Shown: positions 1 through 9,002, numbered from the stretch's first letter. The stretch: DNA of 64,000 nucleotides from Prosthecobacter debontii (GCA_945860295.1 CAMAQH010000003.1:206495-270494); one strand, 5' to 3'. Notes: a model not told the origin generated them from the letters alone. Program-made: numbers and translations.

Positions 1-213
1 GCCTGCTTGTGCCCAGACTGAGTTTACTTTGCTAAAGATGCGTCGGATGTCTGACTCGACGAGTGTCGTATGCATGGCAGGCATCGAGTCAGATTGTACA
101 AGGTGGACACGCACCGGGAGAGTGATCGTCGGCAGCGGTACAATCAAAGATTCCTGACTCGGCGCCACTCCACCAAGAGCAACAGCGACTAGAGCGATGA
201 GTGCAGTTTTCAT
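1..213 (-). CDS. Secreted protein of unknown function, N-terminal part only
   Basis: The reading frame starts at the ATG at 213 and is still open at the left edge, so only 71 residues are visible. It begins with a typical export signal (MKTALIALVAVALGG...), followed by a segment containing VRVHLVQSD and IRRIFSKVNSVWAQAG. The last part resembles the N-terminal region of secreted proteins that carry a metalloprotease-like domain further on, but that domain would lie outside the window, so the function is unknown. It sits 19 bp downstream of the alpha/beta hydrolase gene on the same strand and is probably co-transcribed with it. Confidence 0.7.
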   Translation of the reverse strand, partial: MKTALIALVAVALGGVAPSQESLIVPLPTITLPVRVHLVQSDSMPAMHTTLVESDIRRIFSKVNSVWAQAG

Positions 214-232
214 GATGAGGCCAAGCGAGCGG

Positions 233-1090
233 CTACTTCTTCAGCACCTTCGCCAAGAACTCTGTCAGCGCTTTCGTCGCAGGATCATCGGGCAGACCGA
301 GATCATCGTTGAGCTTCACATGGCCGCTGTCCTTCGCGCCGAAGATGGTCACGGGAATGCCCGCCTCCTGCAGCACATTGCCCAGCCGCTTGGCTTGGGC
401 ACTGGTGTCTGGACTGGAGGCAATGTGCAGAATCAGGAACGGCGGGATGCTTTTACCTTTCTCGATGTGATACACCGCCGAGAAGTCTTTGTGCTTCTCC
501 GGCGTGATGCCGAACTTCTCGCGATGCCCGTTCACGCGAGGCGGGAACTGATGCGCGCGCAGCCGTGTCTCCGCCGTCTCGATGATGGCGGGAATGTCAT
601 ACGTATCGCCGTCCACAGGCACGCAGCCGATGACCGTCTCCAGTGCATTGCCGTTGTCCTTCAGGTAGCTCTCGTCGGTGCAAATGATCGCCGCGAGTTG
701 TGCCCCGGCGGAGTGACCGCCCACGAGCACGCGCTTTGGATCACCGCCATATTCGGCGATGTGCTGCTGGGTCCATGCGAAGGCTTTCGCGACATCACGA
801 ATCAATGTGCCCATGTCCACGGTCGGCAGCAGTCGGTAGTTCGTGGACACAAAGACAAAGCCCTTGTCCATGAACCACTGCGGCTTGGTCTTCACCTGCG
901 TTTTGTCGCCATGCTCCCAGCCGCCACCATGAATCCAAAACACGACCGGCAGGTTCTTGGCATTCGGTGGCGCGTAGATGTCCAGCACCTGGCGCTCGTG
1001 GCCGCTTTCGACGTAGGAGATGTTTGATTTCATATTTTGCGCAACGGCGGTGGTGCAAAGAACAAGGCTGACAAGGAGGATGGACTTCAT
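233..1090 (-). CDS. Secreted alpha/beta hydrolase (esterase/lipase, BD-FAE-like)
   Basis: A 285-residue alpha/beta-hydrolase with an N-terminal signal peptide (residues 1-18, ending AVAQ), so it probably acts in the periplasm or outside the cell. The oxyanion-hole motif HGGGW lies at residues 54-58 and the nucleophile elbow GHSAG at 125-129 (Ser127). A His in SGHVKLN near residue 258 is a plausible third member of the triad. The order and spacing match the BD-FAE/esterase-lipase family, which hydrolyses carboxylic esters, often acetyl or feruloyl groups on plant polysaccharides. The substrate cannot be read from sequence. The ATG at 1090 directly precedes a good signal peptide. It leads the truncated secreted gene at the window edge. 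Confidence 0.85.
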   Translation of the reverse strand: MKSILLVSLVLCTTAVAQNMKSNISYVESGHERQVLDIYAPPNAKNLPVVFWIHGGGWEHGDKTQVKTKPQWFMDKGFVFVSTNYRLLPTVDMGTLIRDVAKAFAWTQQHIAEYGGDPKRVLVGGHSAGAQLAAIICTDESYLKDNGNALETVIGCVPVDGDTYDIPAIIETAETRLRAHQFPPRVNGHREKFGITPEKHKDFSAVYHIEKGKSIPPFLILHIASSPDTSAQAKRLGNVLQEAGIPVTIFGAKDSGHVKLNDDLGLPDDPATKALTEFLAKVLKK

Positions 1091-1118
1091 GGCTGAAGCA
1101 ATACGTGCTGAGCCGGGA

Positions 1119-1446
1119 TTACTTTTTCATAGCCACATACTTCGCCAGATCCCGCATCGCGATCACCGTGCAGGCTTCGTCTTTGAGATACTGCATGTAC
1201 ACAGTGAAAGGTCATCACCGCGATTTTGCTGTCTTTCGCCTGCGCCACGGCGGCCTTGAATTGCACACGGTGAGACGGGCGGATGCTGGTGTAGTTGAAG
1301 CCGACTTTGTCGGAGATGACGTGATGGCTCGGCCAAGTTTTGCCGCCGTCGTGGGAGAACATCTGCTTCATGCGGCTGTTATGATCCCCGCGAATAACGG
1401 TGGGTTGCTCGGTGGCGCCAAGGCGGCAGACAGTAGGACTTTTTAT
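1119..1446 (-). pseudogene. Remnant of a BNR/Asp-box (sialidase-like) protein, C-terminal fragment with frameshift
   Basis: On the minus strand a coherent frame runs from a TGA at 1447 downwards with no start codon near its head. It reads ...SPTVCRLGATEQPTVIRGDHNSRMKQMFSHDGGKTWPSH in overlapping pieces; SHDGGKTW is an Asp-box of sialidase/BNR beta-propellers. Around 1212 the frame breaks: removing one base from the run of A (T on the coding strand) joins it to a clean C-terminus with FTVYMQYLKDEA and ending AKYVAMKK, with a TAA at 1119. It therefore looks like an N-terminally truncated, frameshifted tail of a secreted sialidase-like protein. A sequencing error could explain the single-base shift but not the missing N-terminus. 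Confidence 0.55.
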
Positions 1447-1602
1447 TCATGTGAGAGTGGCCTCTGAGGGAAGATTCAGAATTTAAGAGCAAGCCTGATC
1501 TAGCGTACCGTGACAAACCTTATCTAAAACGCGCCCACACAAGCTAGGCGTCGATTTTCATGATTGCCGCCGCCTGCCTTAAACGTGTACTTTAACCCAG
1601 CC

Positions 1603-2511
1603 ATGCCCATCACTCTACCTCCGCTCACTCGTCGTCATTGGATCAAAGGCAGCCTCGCTGCCGCACTCGCGCCGTCTTGGGCGAGGGCGGTGGAGGCACT
1701 GAATGCGGAGACTTGGGTGCTCTTCTCTGACACTCACATCGCCGCTGATGCCAAGCTCGAAGCACGCGGTACGATGATGGCGGACAACCTCACCCGCTGT
1801 GTGAATCAGGTGCTCAAGATTGGGCAGAAACCATTTGGCGTGATCCTCAATGGTGATGTCGCTTACCTCGACGGCCAGCAGGAGGACTACTCCACCTTTT
1901 TGAATCTCATCGCCCCGCTGCGTGAGAGTGCGATTCAAGTCCACTGCACACTAGGCAATCATGATGACCGCAAGCATTTCATCGGAGCAATGACTAGCCC
2001 GCAGGATCTGCGTCCGGTTGAGGGCAAGCATGTCGAGCTGCTCAGCAGTGCCACCATGAACTGGGTGCTGCTCGACTCACTGCTTGAGATCAACAAAACG
2101 CCTGGCGAACTCGGCGCTCTCCAGCTCGGCTGGCTTGACCGCACGCTAGCCACCTCAGATGACAAGCCCACGGTCGTGATGACGCATCACAACCCTCAAG
2201 GCCCTGTGCCTGAAGGCAAAAAGTTCACCGGGCTCAATGATAGTGAGGCGCTCTTCACTGTGCTGGCGAAGCACAAGAAGGTGAAGGCCCTCATCTACGG
2301 CCACACTCACACCTGGGAGCACAAGAAGCATGAGGCCACAGGCATCCATCTCATCAACCTGCCACCCGTGGCCTATGTGTTTAACCAAGAGCGCCCCAAT
2401 GGCTGGGTCATCGCCCGTGCCACATCAGAGAAGCTCGAACTCGAACTCCGTGCCCTGAATCCCGCGCACGATCAGCACGGTGAAAAAGTGGAGATCGTCT
2501 GGGGCGCGTGA
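1603..2511 (+). CDS. Metallophosphoesterase, probable Tat substrate
   Basis: A calcineurin-like metallophosphoesterase of 302 residues. All metal-binding motifs are visible: SDTH at 42-45, NGD at 83-85, GNHDD at 118-122, THH near 206-208 and GHTHTW near 241-246. These bind a dinuclear metal centre that hydrolyses phosphomonoesters or diesters; the substrate is unknown. The N-terminus has a twin-arginine-like signal (TRRHWIKGSLAAALAPSWARA), which implies export in a folded state. A TTG 39 bp upstream would add 13 residues before the signal, so the ATG at 1603 is preferred. The decayed deacylase follows directly after the stop. Confidence 0.85.
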   Translation: MPITLPPLTRRHWIKGSLAAALAPSWARAVEALNAETWVLFSDTHIAADAKLEARGTMMADNLTRCVNQVLKIGQKPFGVILNGDVAYLDGQQEDYSTFLNLIAPLRESAIQVHCTLGNHDDRKHFIGAMTSPQDLRPVEGKHVELLSSATMNWVLLDSLLEINKTPGELGALQLGWLDRTLATSDDKPTVVMTHHNPQGPVPEGKKFTGLNDSEALFTVLAKHKKVKALIYGHTHTWEHKKHEATGIHLINLPPVAYVFNQERPNGWVIARATSEKLELELRALNPAHDQHGEKVEIVWGA

Positions 2512-2972
2512 ATCACTTCGGCAGCTTCGCATCCAGCTCGCTGAGCTTGAAGCGCACACTCACCACATAGGCTGCGGCCGCAAAGACTACAGCCATGCCG
2601 TGATCGCACTCTTTGCAGATGATCCGAGTTTGAATGGTCTCTCGATGCCCGCAGCGACGAAACGCAGTCGCGGAAGAGACACTGTGGATGAGCAGATCGA
2701 GATGCTGCTCGACATTGAAAAGCGTGGCGGCGGCAGCGGCATCTTCCATGGCATGAATGAGGCAGACTTGATCTGCCGCATCCGCGCAGTGTGGGAACAA
2801 CGCGCGCATTCTTGCCCGCTATGTGCGCGAACAAAAAGTGCTGACTTTGACAGATGTCATTCGTCGGATGACCTCACTGCCCGCCGCGACTTTTCATCTC
2901 AAAGATCGTGGAGTGATTCGTGATGGACATGTGACGGAAGCCCGACCCGGCTGGCCTTTGCGGTGCTCGTAG
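2512..2972 (+). pseudogene. Decayed N-acyl-D-amino-acid deacylase (D-aminoacylase), C-terminal remnant
   Basis: Two plus-strand frames together give recognisable pieces of the D-aminoacylase/amidohydrolase family. From about 2587 one frame has DYSHAVIALFADDPSLNGLSM, then RGRDTVDEQIEMLL and GIFHGMNEADL, as in the domain after the catalytic barrel. From 2808 a second frame has ILARYVREQKVLTLTDVIRR, MTSLPAATF and LKDRGVIRDGHV, the typical C-terminus, and stops at 2970. The section between them that usually carries the GSDG metal-ligand region is missing, and there is a frameshift. No start and no N-terminal two thirds are present, so this is a dead fragment between the phosphoesterase and the sulfatase. 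Confidence 0.7.
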
Positions 2973-3020
2973 TGACATCTGTACTTGTCAGCTATGGGGA
3001 ATCTCTGGCAGTTTGCGAGT

Positions 3021-4439
3021 ATGCTACTCTCTCGTCTTTTCGGTTTCCTGCTTCTCAATCTGACCGCCTCGGCTGAAACGCCACGCCCAAATATTCTCTG
3101 GCTCATCGCTGAGGATTTTGGGCCGCATCTGGGCTGCTACGGAACGAAGGAAGTCACCACGCCAGTGCTCGATGCGATGGCCGCCAAGGGAATGCGTTTC
3201 ACACGCTACTACACGACCGCACCCGTGTGCTCAGCGAGCCGATCTGCTTTTAATACGGGCATGTATCAGACAACCATCGGAGCGCATAATCACCGGAGTC
3301 ATCGTGACGATGGTTACACGCTGCCGAAAGATGTGAAACTGATCAGCGAGCGGATGAAGGACGCTGGCTACTTCACGGCGAACGTTCGGCAATTACCCGC
3401 CGAACTTGGCTTCAAAGGCGCGGGCAAAACAGACTGGAATTTTTCATCTCCCGCGAAGCCTTTTGATTCCGATCAGTGGAATGATCTAAAGGCGCACCAG
3501 CCTTTCTATGCGCAGCTTAATTTCCAAGAGACACACCGCACTTTTCACGCGCCATCCCATGCTGATCCGGCGAAGGTGGAGATCCCGCCCTATTATCCAG
3601 ATCATGATATCACGCGCAAAGACTGGGCCGCGTATCTGGATGCTGCCACGGAACTAGACAAGAAGATCAGCAAGGTGCTGGACCTGCTGAAGCGTGACGG
3701 CTTGCTGGAAAACACGGTGATCTGCTTTGTCGGCGACAACGGGCAGGCGCATGTTCGGGGGAAACAATTTTGCTATGAGGAGGGACTCAACGTGCCCTTC
3801 ATTATGCAGTGGCCTGCGAGTCTTGCTGCACCCAAAGGATTCACCGCAGGCGCGGTCAGTGACCGACTGCTCATGTCGATTGATCTCACCGCCACTTCAC
3901 TCAACCTCGCCGGTGTGCCGAAGCCTAGTGGGATGCAAGGTCAAGTCTTTCTCGGATCGGCTGCGGAGCCTGCACGTCAGTATGTTTTCGGCGCGCGCGA
4001 CCGCTGCGATGAGACGGTCTTCCGCCTGCGCACCGTGCGTGATGCGCGCTACCGCTACATTCGGAATTTCACGCCGAATCAGCCCTTCCTCCAAGCCAAC
4101 GAGTACAAGGAAAAGCAGTATCCCGTCTGGAACCTCATCAAAGAGCTGGCCGCGCAAGATAAACTGACGCCAGTCCAAGCGGTGCTGGCTGCACCAACGA
4201 TGCCAGAGGAGGAGCTCTATGACATGCAGACTGATCCTTATCAGATCAAGAATTTAGTCGGCTCGCCCAATCCGGAGTCGCTGGAGGCGCTAGAGCGGTT
4301 GCGTGGCGTATTGGCTCAATGGATCGAGGAAACCAGCGATCAAGGCCGTGTGCCAGAAGCTGAAGACGTGGTTAAAAACGAAGGCCGCACCAAACCCGAG
4401 CCAGAGAAGAGTCAGGGCAAGAAACGGAAGAAGAATTAA
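3021..4439 (+). CDS. Secreted sulfatase (arylsulfatase family)
   Basis: A type I sulfatase of 473 residues. A signal peptide (residues 1-18, LLSRLFGFLLLNLTASA) is followed by PRPNILWLIAEDFG, the first metal-binding motif. The catalytic Cys70 lies in CSASR (70-74), the motif oxidised to formylglycine by a sulfatase-modifying enzyme not seen in this window. FVGDNGQ near residue 242 fits the second metal-binding segment. The C-terminus is Lys/Glu rich. Such enzymes remove sulfate from sulfated polysaccharides and are abundant in PVC bacteria. In-frame upstream starts exist (TTG 2985, ATG 2994), but the ATG at 3021 begins exactly at the signal peptide. Confidence 0.9.
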   Translation: MLLSRLFGFLLLNLTASAETPRPNILWLIAEDFGPHLGCYGTKEVTTPVLDAMAAKGMRFTRYYTTAPVCSASRSAFNTGMYQTTIGAHNHRSHRDDGYTLPKDVKLISERMKDAGYFTANVRQLPAELGFKGAGKTDWNFSSPAKPFDSDQWNDLKAHQPFYAQLNFQETHRTFHAPSHADPAKVEIPPYYPDHDITRKDWAAYLDAATELDKKISKVLDLLKRDGLLENTVICFVGDNGQAHVRGKQFCYEEGLNVPFIMQWPASLAAPKGFTAGAVSDRLLMSIDLTATSLNLAGVPKPSGMQGQVFLGSAAEPARQYVFGARDRCDETVFRLRTVRDARYRYIRNFTPNQPFLQANEYKEKQYPVWNLIKELAAQDKLTPVQAVLAAPTMPEEELYDMQTDPYQIKNLVGSPNPESLEALERLRGVLAQWIEETSDQGRVPEAEDVVKNEGRTKPEPEKSQGKKRKKN

Positions 4440-4582
4440 GCGCCTTGGGGTGGGCTTTGCTTTGCCTTGGCACGCTCACTGACAGCTCTAAGGCTGGCCT
4501 CGCGGATTCGTTTTAAGCGGCGCAAAAAGCTGGCACTTAATGCACGGGTTTTTAGGCGCATATCGAGATTGGAATAGTTCAT
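4436..4582 (-). CDS. Possible small basic protein, uncertain
   Basis: A 48-residue frame starting MNYSNLDMRLKTRALSASFL and rich in Arg/Lys; it converges with the sulfatase and overlaps its last four bases. No recognisable domain and no clear ribosome-binding site are visible. It is listed only because the 4440-4690 gap otherwise contains nothing. It may be noise. Confidence 0.25.
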   Translation of the reverse strand: MNYSNLDMRLKTRALSASFLRRLKRIREASLRAVSERAKAKQSPPQGA

Positions 4583-4692
4583 GGGCTTGCGGCTGAGACA
4601 AGCATAGCCTGTGAGATGTTCAGCCGCTCGCGCAGACCCAAGACACTTCTTGCACTCGCTGTGGATCGTGTATGTTCGCGCCCCACCGCAAC

Positions 4693-4766
4693 TACCCCTT
4701 AGTGTAATGGTAACATCACAGATTCTGACTCTGTTGTTCAAGGTTCGAGTCCTTGAGGGGTAGCCA
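4693..4766 (+). tRNA. tRNA-Gln (anticodon CTG), CCA encoded
   Basis: A full cloverleaf can be drawn. The acceptor stem TACCCCT pairs with AGGGGTA, followed by discriminator G at 4763 and an encoded CCA at 4764-4766. The D stem is GTG/CAT. The anticodon stem ACAGA/TCTGT closes the loop TTCTGAC with anticodon CTG (Gln). The T stem CAAGG/CCTTG closes the loop TTCGAGT. The plus-strand tRNA ends two bases before the stop codon of the minus-strand gene at 4769. Confidence 0.95.
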
Positions 4767-4768
4767 CT

Positions 4769-6631
4769 CTATTTCAACATCGGCACTGCGACGACGATAC
4801 CTAGATCGACAGTGGGTTCCGTAAGATCAAGCAATGGCGGCTGAGTGACCTTGCCGCCCTCCTTTGCCAGATTAGTGCCGACGGAAAACAGTAGGCCCTT
4901 GAATGGGTCATACTGCATGGGTTCTCCCGAAAAGGGGTCCATCGGCAAATCCAATAAATAGCCGGGAGACAAATCAGTAAGGCCTGTGGGGAGCTTTTGA
5001 TGGTCCGCGACATAACGGCGAATGGCAAAAAAGCAGAGCACCAGCGTGTGGCGTGCTTTTGATAAACTGTGCCGCTCTGGCAGGAGCATGTAGGCATCGA
5101 TGTGCTCTGAGAAATAAGCCTCTCCCGAACCATTCGGCTGGAAGAAAAGAGAACGGGGACGGCGCACGCGACGAACAGATTGGGATGACTGCCCAAGGGC
5201 CGCGTAGGGAGCCACGATGGCTTCGTCACGCAATTGACGGAAGGCATCTGCAAAGAGGCCGAGCGTCTCGTGTTTTTTAAAGAACACCCGCGCAGGCCGC
5301 TCCTGAGTCACGCCGCCAGGAAGGGTGTCTAGGGGCACGCCACTGTTCTCACCAAAGATCTGCTTCTTTTCATGCAGATAAAAAGCATTTAGCCCATTTT
5401 GAAGAAGCGCGTCAGATGGCTCACACCGGATGAACTCATCCTGAAAAAGCTTGAGCCGCTGACTGCTTAAACGTGTTTGTTTGAGGATCTCCGCAGTGGT
5501 CTGCACTGCCGCCATGTGGAGCTCCTGAGCGCGCTCCATGAAGGAAGGCCAAGCCCAAAGCTCCTGCATACGCCGACTCATTTCAGCGATGTCGATGGCT
5601 GTGGTGAACGCAGCTTCTTCATTGCTGAGCCGGATCAGATACGCGGCCTGCGCCTGAAGCAAAATGCGGACATGCGGCCAGGCGGGGTGCTCGCCCAAAT
5701 CTTCTGCGTGCCAGGCGGCATGATGCTGATGCCAATCAAAGTCTTCTAGAAGATCCCTCAAATTGTCAAAAGCCACCCCATTCGACTGAACATAAGTGGA
5801 GAGAGACGGCGTATCCCAATTCCAAGCAGGCTTCATGGCTAGCTCCATGTTCTCGATCTTTTGAATGGCATCCAAGAAGACTTTCAGCCGCTCAGGCGCA
5901 TTGATTTTAACCGCCTGATCCACGGGCACCTGCGTGCGCAAATCTTCATCCGACTCGGACTTCGTATCCGTCAGATAAATCCATGCCAGCAAGACAAAGC
6001 CAAGCAGCCCAAGACAGAGCATGATGGGCGACATCCAGGATATTCCCGTGGCTCGGCCATGGCCTTGGCTTGTAGGAACATCTTTAGGGCGGCGCGCAGG
6101 AATCACCAGCTCAGGAACAGAGGGTGGTTTCGCAGAAGTTTGTATCTTTGTGCGCGGCACCTCCACAACTGTAGCTACTCTAAACGGGGATTCTCTTTTA
6201 ACCTCTGCATTCTGATGAGTCGGTTGCGGTGGCTGAAAGCGATTAATATCAAAAGCTGACACTAGCTTGTTCGGAGGTCCCTCTTGGGGAGTTGGTGATG
6301 ACTCCTGCGTTACTTTTAGCCCACCAAAACTATGGAAGGATTTAACGAGTAAAGAGGGAACCACGCGAATGGTCGTTTCCTGAACGACTTCCCTTGCCAA
6401 CACTTCACCCGCCGAATTCGCGGTGACCGTCACCATAGGATTCTGCTCAGTCCTCGCCTTGGGCAAAGCCCTAACCTCAGGGGCGGGCGCGGCACCGCTA
6501 AGCTTTAATTCTGGTGCAGCCGTATCATGTCGCACCTGACCGAACGCATAGTCATCATCGAAGCTCCAAGGCGATACCCAACGCGCCGGTTTTTTGGGCG
6601 GAGTTTCGCGTTCATCACGGTGAGGAGTCAT
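4769..6631 (-). CDS. Large single-pass membrane protein of unknown function
   Basis: A 620-residue protein I do not recognise as a named family. Residues 1 to about 195 are Pro/Thr/Lys rich and probably disordered. One hydrophobic segment follows (WMSPIMLCLGLLGFVLLAWIYL in two pieces, about 198-220), then a long helical region. Near the C-terminus LPTGLTDLSPGYLLDLPMD and PFSGEPMQYDP resemble a segment that recurs in verrucomicrobial and planctomycetal secretion-pseudopilin-like and hypothetical proteins. The topology suggests a cytoplasmic tail and a periplasmic domain. It lies 29 bp downstream of rppH on the same strand and is probably co-transcribed. Confidence 0.75.
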   Translation of the reverse strand: MTPHRDERETPPKKPARWVSPWSFDDDYAFGQVRHDTAAPELKLSGAAPAPEVRALPKARTEQNPMVTVTANSAGEVLAREVVQETTIRVVPSLLVKSFHSFGGLKVTQESSPTPQEGPPNKLVSAFDINRFQPPQPTHQNAEVKRESPFRVATVVEVPRTKIQTSAKPPSVPELVIPARRPKDVPTSQGHGRATGISWMSPIMLCLGLLGFVLLAWIYLTDTKSESDEDLRTQVPVDQAVKINAPERLKVFLDAIQKIENMELAMKPAWNWDTPSLSTYVQSNGVAFDNLRDLLEDFDWHQHHAAWHAEDLGEHPAWPHVRILLQAQAAYLIRLSNEEAAFTTAIDIAEMSRRMQELWAWPSFMERAQELHMAAVQTTAEILKQTRLSSQRLKLFQDEFIRCEPSDALLQNGLNAFYLHEKKQIFGENSGVPLDTLPGGVTQERPARVFFKKHETLGLFADAFRQLRDEAIVAPYAALGQSSQSVRRVRRPRSLFFQPNGSGEAYFSEHIDAYMLLPERHSLSKARHTLVLCFFAIRRYVADHQKLPTGLTDLSPGYLLDLPMDPFSGEPMQYDPFKGLLFSVGTNLAKEGGKVTQPPLLDLTEPTVDLGIVVAVPMLK

Positions 6632-6660
6632 TGAGTCCAGCTTAAACAGGAGCTGCGGCC

Positions 6661-7149
6661 TCAGTCACGCGGCATCTCCAGGTCCACCTGAAAAAAATCC
6701 ATCAAGACCTGTCGATAGGTGGCTCGTTTGAATTTCGGCACCCAGCTCATCTGAAATTCATGCGGCAGAATCCACTTCCAACTCGCGAACTCTTGATGCG
6801 TCGCCGCGAGATCAATGTCTGCATCCGTGCCAAGAAAGCGGCATAAAAAATACGTCTGCTCCTGGCCACCATAGATGCCGTACTTGAGTCGGTTCTTGCT
6901 GAACGCATAACGGTAGCCAGCTCGCTGTTGCACGATCTCTAGCTTGTCACGAGCCACACCGATCTCTTCCGCCAGCTCTCGAAACAGCGCCGTCTCCGCA
7001 TCTTCACCCTCATCGACCCCGCCCTGAGGAAATTGCCAGGCACCTTTGATATTGATTCGTTCAGCCACAAAGATCTGATCCTTCGCATCAAGCAGAATGG
7101 CAGCGACATTGGGTCTATAAACGATGGGCGTAGCGGGGAGTTCTTCCAT
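6661..7149 (-). CDS. rppH: RNA pyrophosphohydrolase (Nudix hydrolase)
   Basis: A 162-residue Nudix protein of RppH length. The complete Nudix box GX5EX7REUXEEXGU occupies residues 43-65 (GGVDEGEDAETALFRELAEE then IGV). The start YRPNVAAILL and GAWQFPQGG match RppH, which removes pyrophosphate from the 5' end of triphosphorylated mRNA, exposing it to RNase E-type decay; related enzymes cleave diadenosine polyphosphates. It precedes the large membrane protein by 29 bp and follows the TrhO-RluA gene by 62 bp on the same strand, so the three may form a transcription unit. Confidence 0.85.
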   Translation of the reverse strand: MEELPATPIVYRPNVAAILLDAKDQIFVAERINIKGAWQFPQGGVDEGEDAETALFRELAEEIGVARDKLEIVQQRAGYRYAFSKNRLKYGIYGGQEQTYFLCRFLGTDADIDLAATHQEFASWKWILPHEFQMSWVPKFKRATYRQVLMDFFQVDLEMPRD

Positions 7150-7211
7150 GAAGGCCCGAGATTACCCGCAGGCGCTGGTTTGTCACACGGTTCGTCGGCT
7201 TGTTCGCCAAT

Positions 7212-9002
7212 TCAAACCCACGTCGGCGGACTCGACTCATAGGTTACACGTTGCTTCGTCAGCGGATGAGTGAAGGAAATGCGCTGGGCGTGCAGGCACA
7301 TCGGCGCATCCTGTTTATCCAAAGTCTGCGTGTCACCTTTCGCACCGCCGGGGAGATAAACAGGGTCACCCACGACAGGGAAACCGAGCTGCCACAGGTG
7401 AATACGGATCTGATTCGTGCGACCCGTCAGCGGGCGTGCCTCCAGTAAAGCGGTGCCATCCGCATCACGCCGCAGCACACGGAATTCGGTGCGCGAGGCA
7501 TCCCCGCTCTCTTCATCCACTTCACGACTGCCTAAAGTGCTCGCCTCTGAACTGATCGGCGCATCACAGGCAAACTCATCATCGACCGGATGGCCCTGAA
7601 CACGCACCTGATAGAGCTTCTCGACCTCACCCCGCGCGAACTGTGGCTGCACCTGACCGGCAAAGTGTCGCGAGCGTGCCACGACCACGAGCCCCGTGGT
7701 GTTCGCATCTAGCCGATGGCAGGCGCGCAGCTTCTGAGGGTGATAAACTTCGTCGAGAATGTATTGCAGCGTGTTGCGGTTAAAACGACCGCCAGGATGC
7801 ATCGGCAGTGGTGCCGGTTTTTCCAGAACCAAGATAGCCTGATCTTCATGCAGCAAGTGAATATCGGCATTCACATCGGGCTCCACATTCGCCGCCACGA
7901 GTTGCACAAAACGCTCGCCTGCTCTGACGATTTGATCCGCTGAAGCAGGGCTGTGCGTCTCCATTCCCAGCAGACGTCGATTTTCAAAACGCATCAGCCA
8001 TTCAGTGCGCGGCACGACTGGGAGGATGGCCACCAGCGTGTCCAGCAGCGTCATGCCATCACACGTTTTCGGCACGGAAAGCGGGCGGTAATTATCATAC
8101 GGCGTGCTCCCGGGCAGCGGCGTGGTCAGACGACGAATCGCCTCATGCCGTTTAACGATACTTTCCTGCATCTGCTGCTCAGTGGACTTGAAGCAATAGG
8201 GACAGGACACGTTTTCCACAAAGCGCGTATCAGCTTGATCAGCATCCGACAGCGGCGACTGGCACATGTAGCATTGCGTGGACTGCGTCTCCTCCAGCCC
8301 AGGGTCCACACCCACACGCTGATCGAAGACAAAGCACTCACCATCGTAGTGATCACCGCCCACTTCCTCGAAGTACTTTAAGATGCCACCTTCGAGCTGC
8401 CAGATCTGCGCAAAACCCTCGCGCTCCATGAACGGCGCGGCCTTCTCACAGCGGATGCCACCCGTGCAAAAAGTCACGATCGGCTGCTTCTTTAATTCAG
8501 GTGGGAGCGCGCGCACCGCCGCCGGGAAATCACGAAACGTGTTCACCCCGATCACATGCGCGTTTTTAAACGTGCCCAGCTTCACCTCATAATCATTGCG
8601 TGTGTCCAGCAGCGTCACCGGACGACCTTCATCTAACCATTGCTTCAAAGTCCGCGCCTCGATCCGTGGTGATGTGTATTCCCCCGGCTCGATGCCTTCG
8701 ACTCCAAACGCGATGATCTCCTTTTTTATGCGCACCAACATGCGGTTAAACGGCTGATGCTCACTGTCGCTGTACTTGGGTGCCAGTCCTTCCAGTCCTG
8801 GAATGCGGCGAATCTCTGCCACCAGCATGTCCACCTCCTCGCGCGATCCCGCGATGAACAAATTGATCCCCTCTGTGCTCAGCAAAATCGTCCCCTTCAG
8901 GCCCCAACCTTTGCACAGCATGATCAACCGCTCCCGCAGCGACTTGAGGTCAGAGAGCGTGGCAAACTTATAGCAGGAGATGTTCGTGATCGTAGCGGTC
9001 AT
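7212..9002 (-). CDS. Fusion of tRNA U34 hydroxylase (TrhO/YceA rhodanese) and RluA-type pseudouridine synthase
   Basis: A 596-residue two-enzyme protein. Residues 1 to about 240 are TrhO (UPF0176): an N-terminal domain with GLKGTILLSTEGIN and a rhodanese domain with active-site loop CTGGIRC (179-185). TrhO hydroxylates U34 of certain tRNAs. Two CxxC pairs (244/247 and 267/270) form a probable zinc knuckle that ends the TrhO part. From about 375 onwards is an RluA-family pseudouridine synthase with HRLDANTTG (429-437, catalytic Asp432) and RPLTGRTNQIRIHL near the end. Its RNA target may be tRNA or rRNA. The frame is uninterrupted, with ATG at 9002. Both halves keep their key residues. Confidence 0.9.
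   Translation of the reverse strand: MTATITNISCYKFATLSDLKSLRERLIMLCKGWGLKGTILLSTEGINLFIAGSREEVDMLVAEIRRIPGLEGLAPKYSDSEHQPFNRMLVRIKKEIIAFGVEGIEPGEYTSPRIEARTLKQWLDEGRPVTLLDTRNDYEVKLGTFKNAHVIGVNTFRDFPAAVRALPPELKKQPIVTFCTGGIRCEKAAPFMEREGFAQIWQLEGGILKYFEEVGGDHYDGECFVFDQRVGVDPGLEETQSTQCYMCQSPLSDADQADTRFVENVSCPYCFKSTEQQMQESIVKRHEAIRRLTTPLPGSTPYDNYRPLSVPKTCDGMTLLDTLVAILPVVPRTEWLMRFENRRLLGMETHSPASADQIVRAGERFVQLVAANVEPDVNADIHLLHEDQAILVLEKPAPLPMHPGGRFNRNTLQYILDEVYHPQKLRACHRLDANTTGLVVVARSRHFAGQVQPQFARGEVEKLYQVRVQGHPVDDEFACDAPISSEASTLGSREVDEESGDASRTEFRVLRRDADGTALLEARPLTGRTNQIRIHLWQLGFPVVGDPVYLPGGAKGDTQTLDKQDAPMCLHAQRISFTHPLTKQRVTYESSPPTWV

Noticed and set aside
2513..2809. 98-residue minus-strand frame abutting the phosphoesterase stop
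   Set aside because: The plus strand of the same stretch carries recognisable deacylase remnants, which explains the open frame better.
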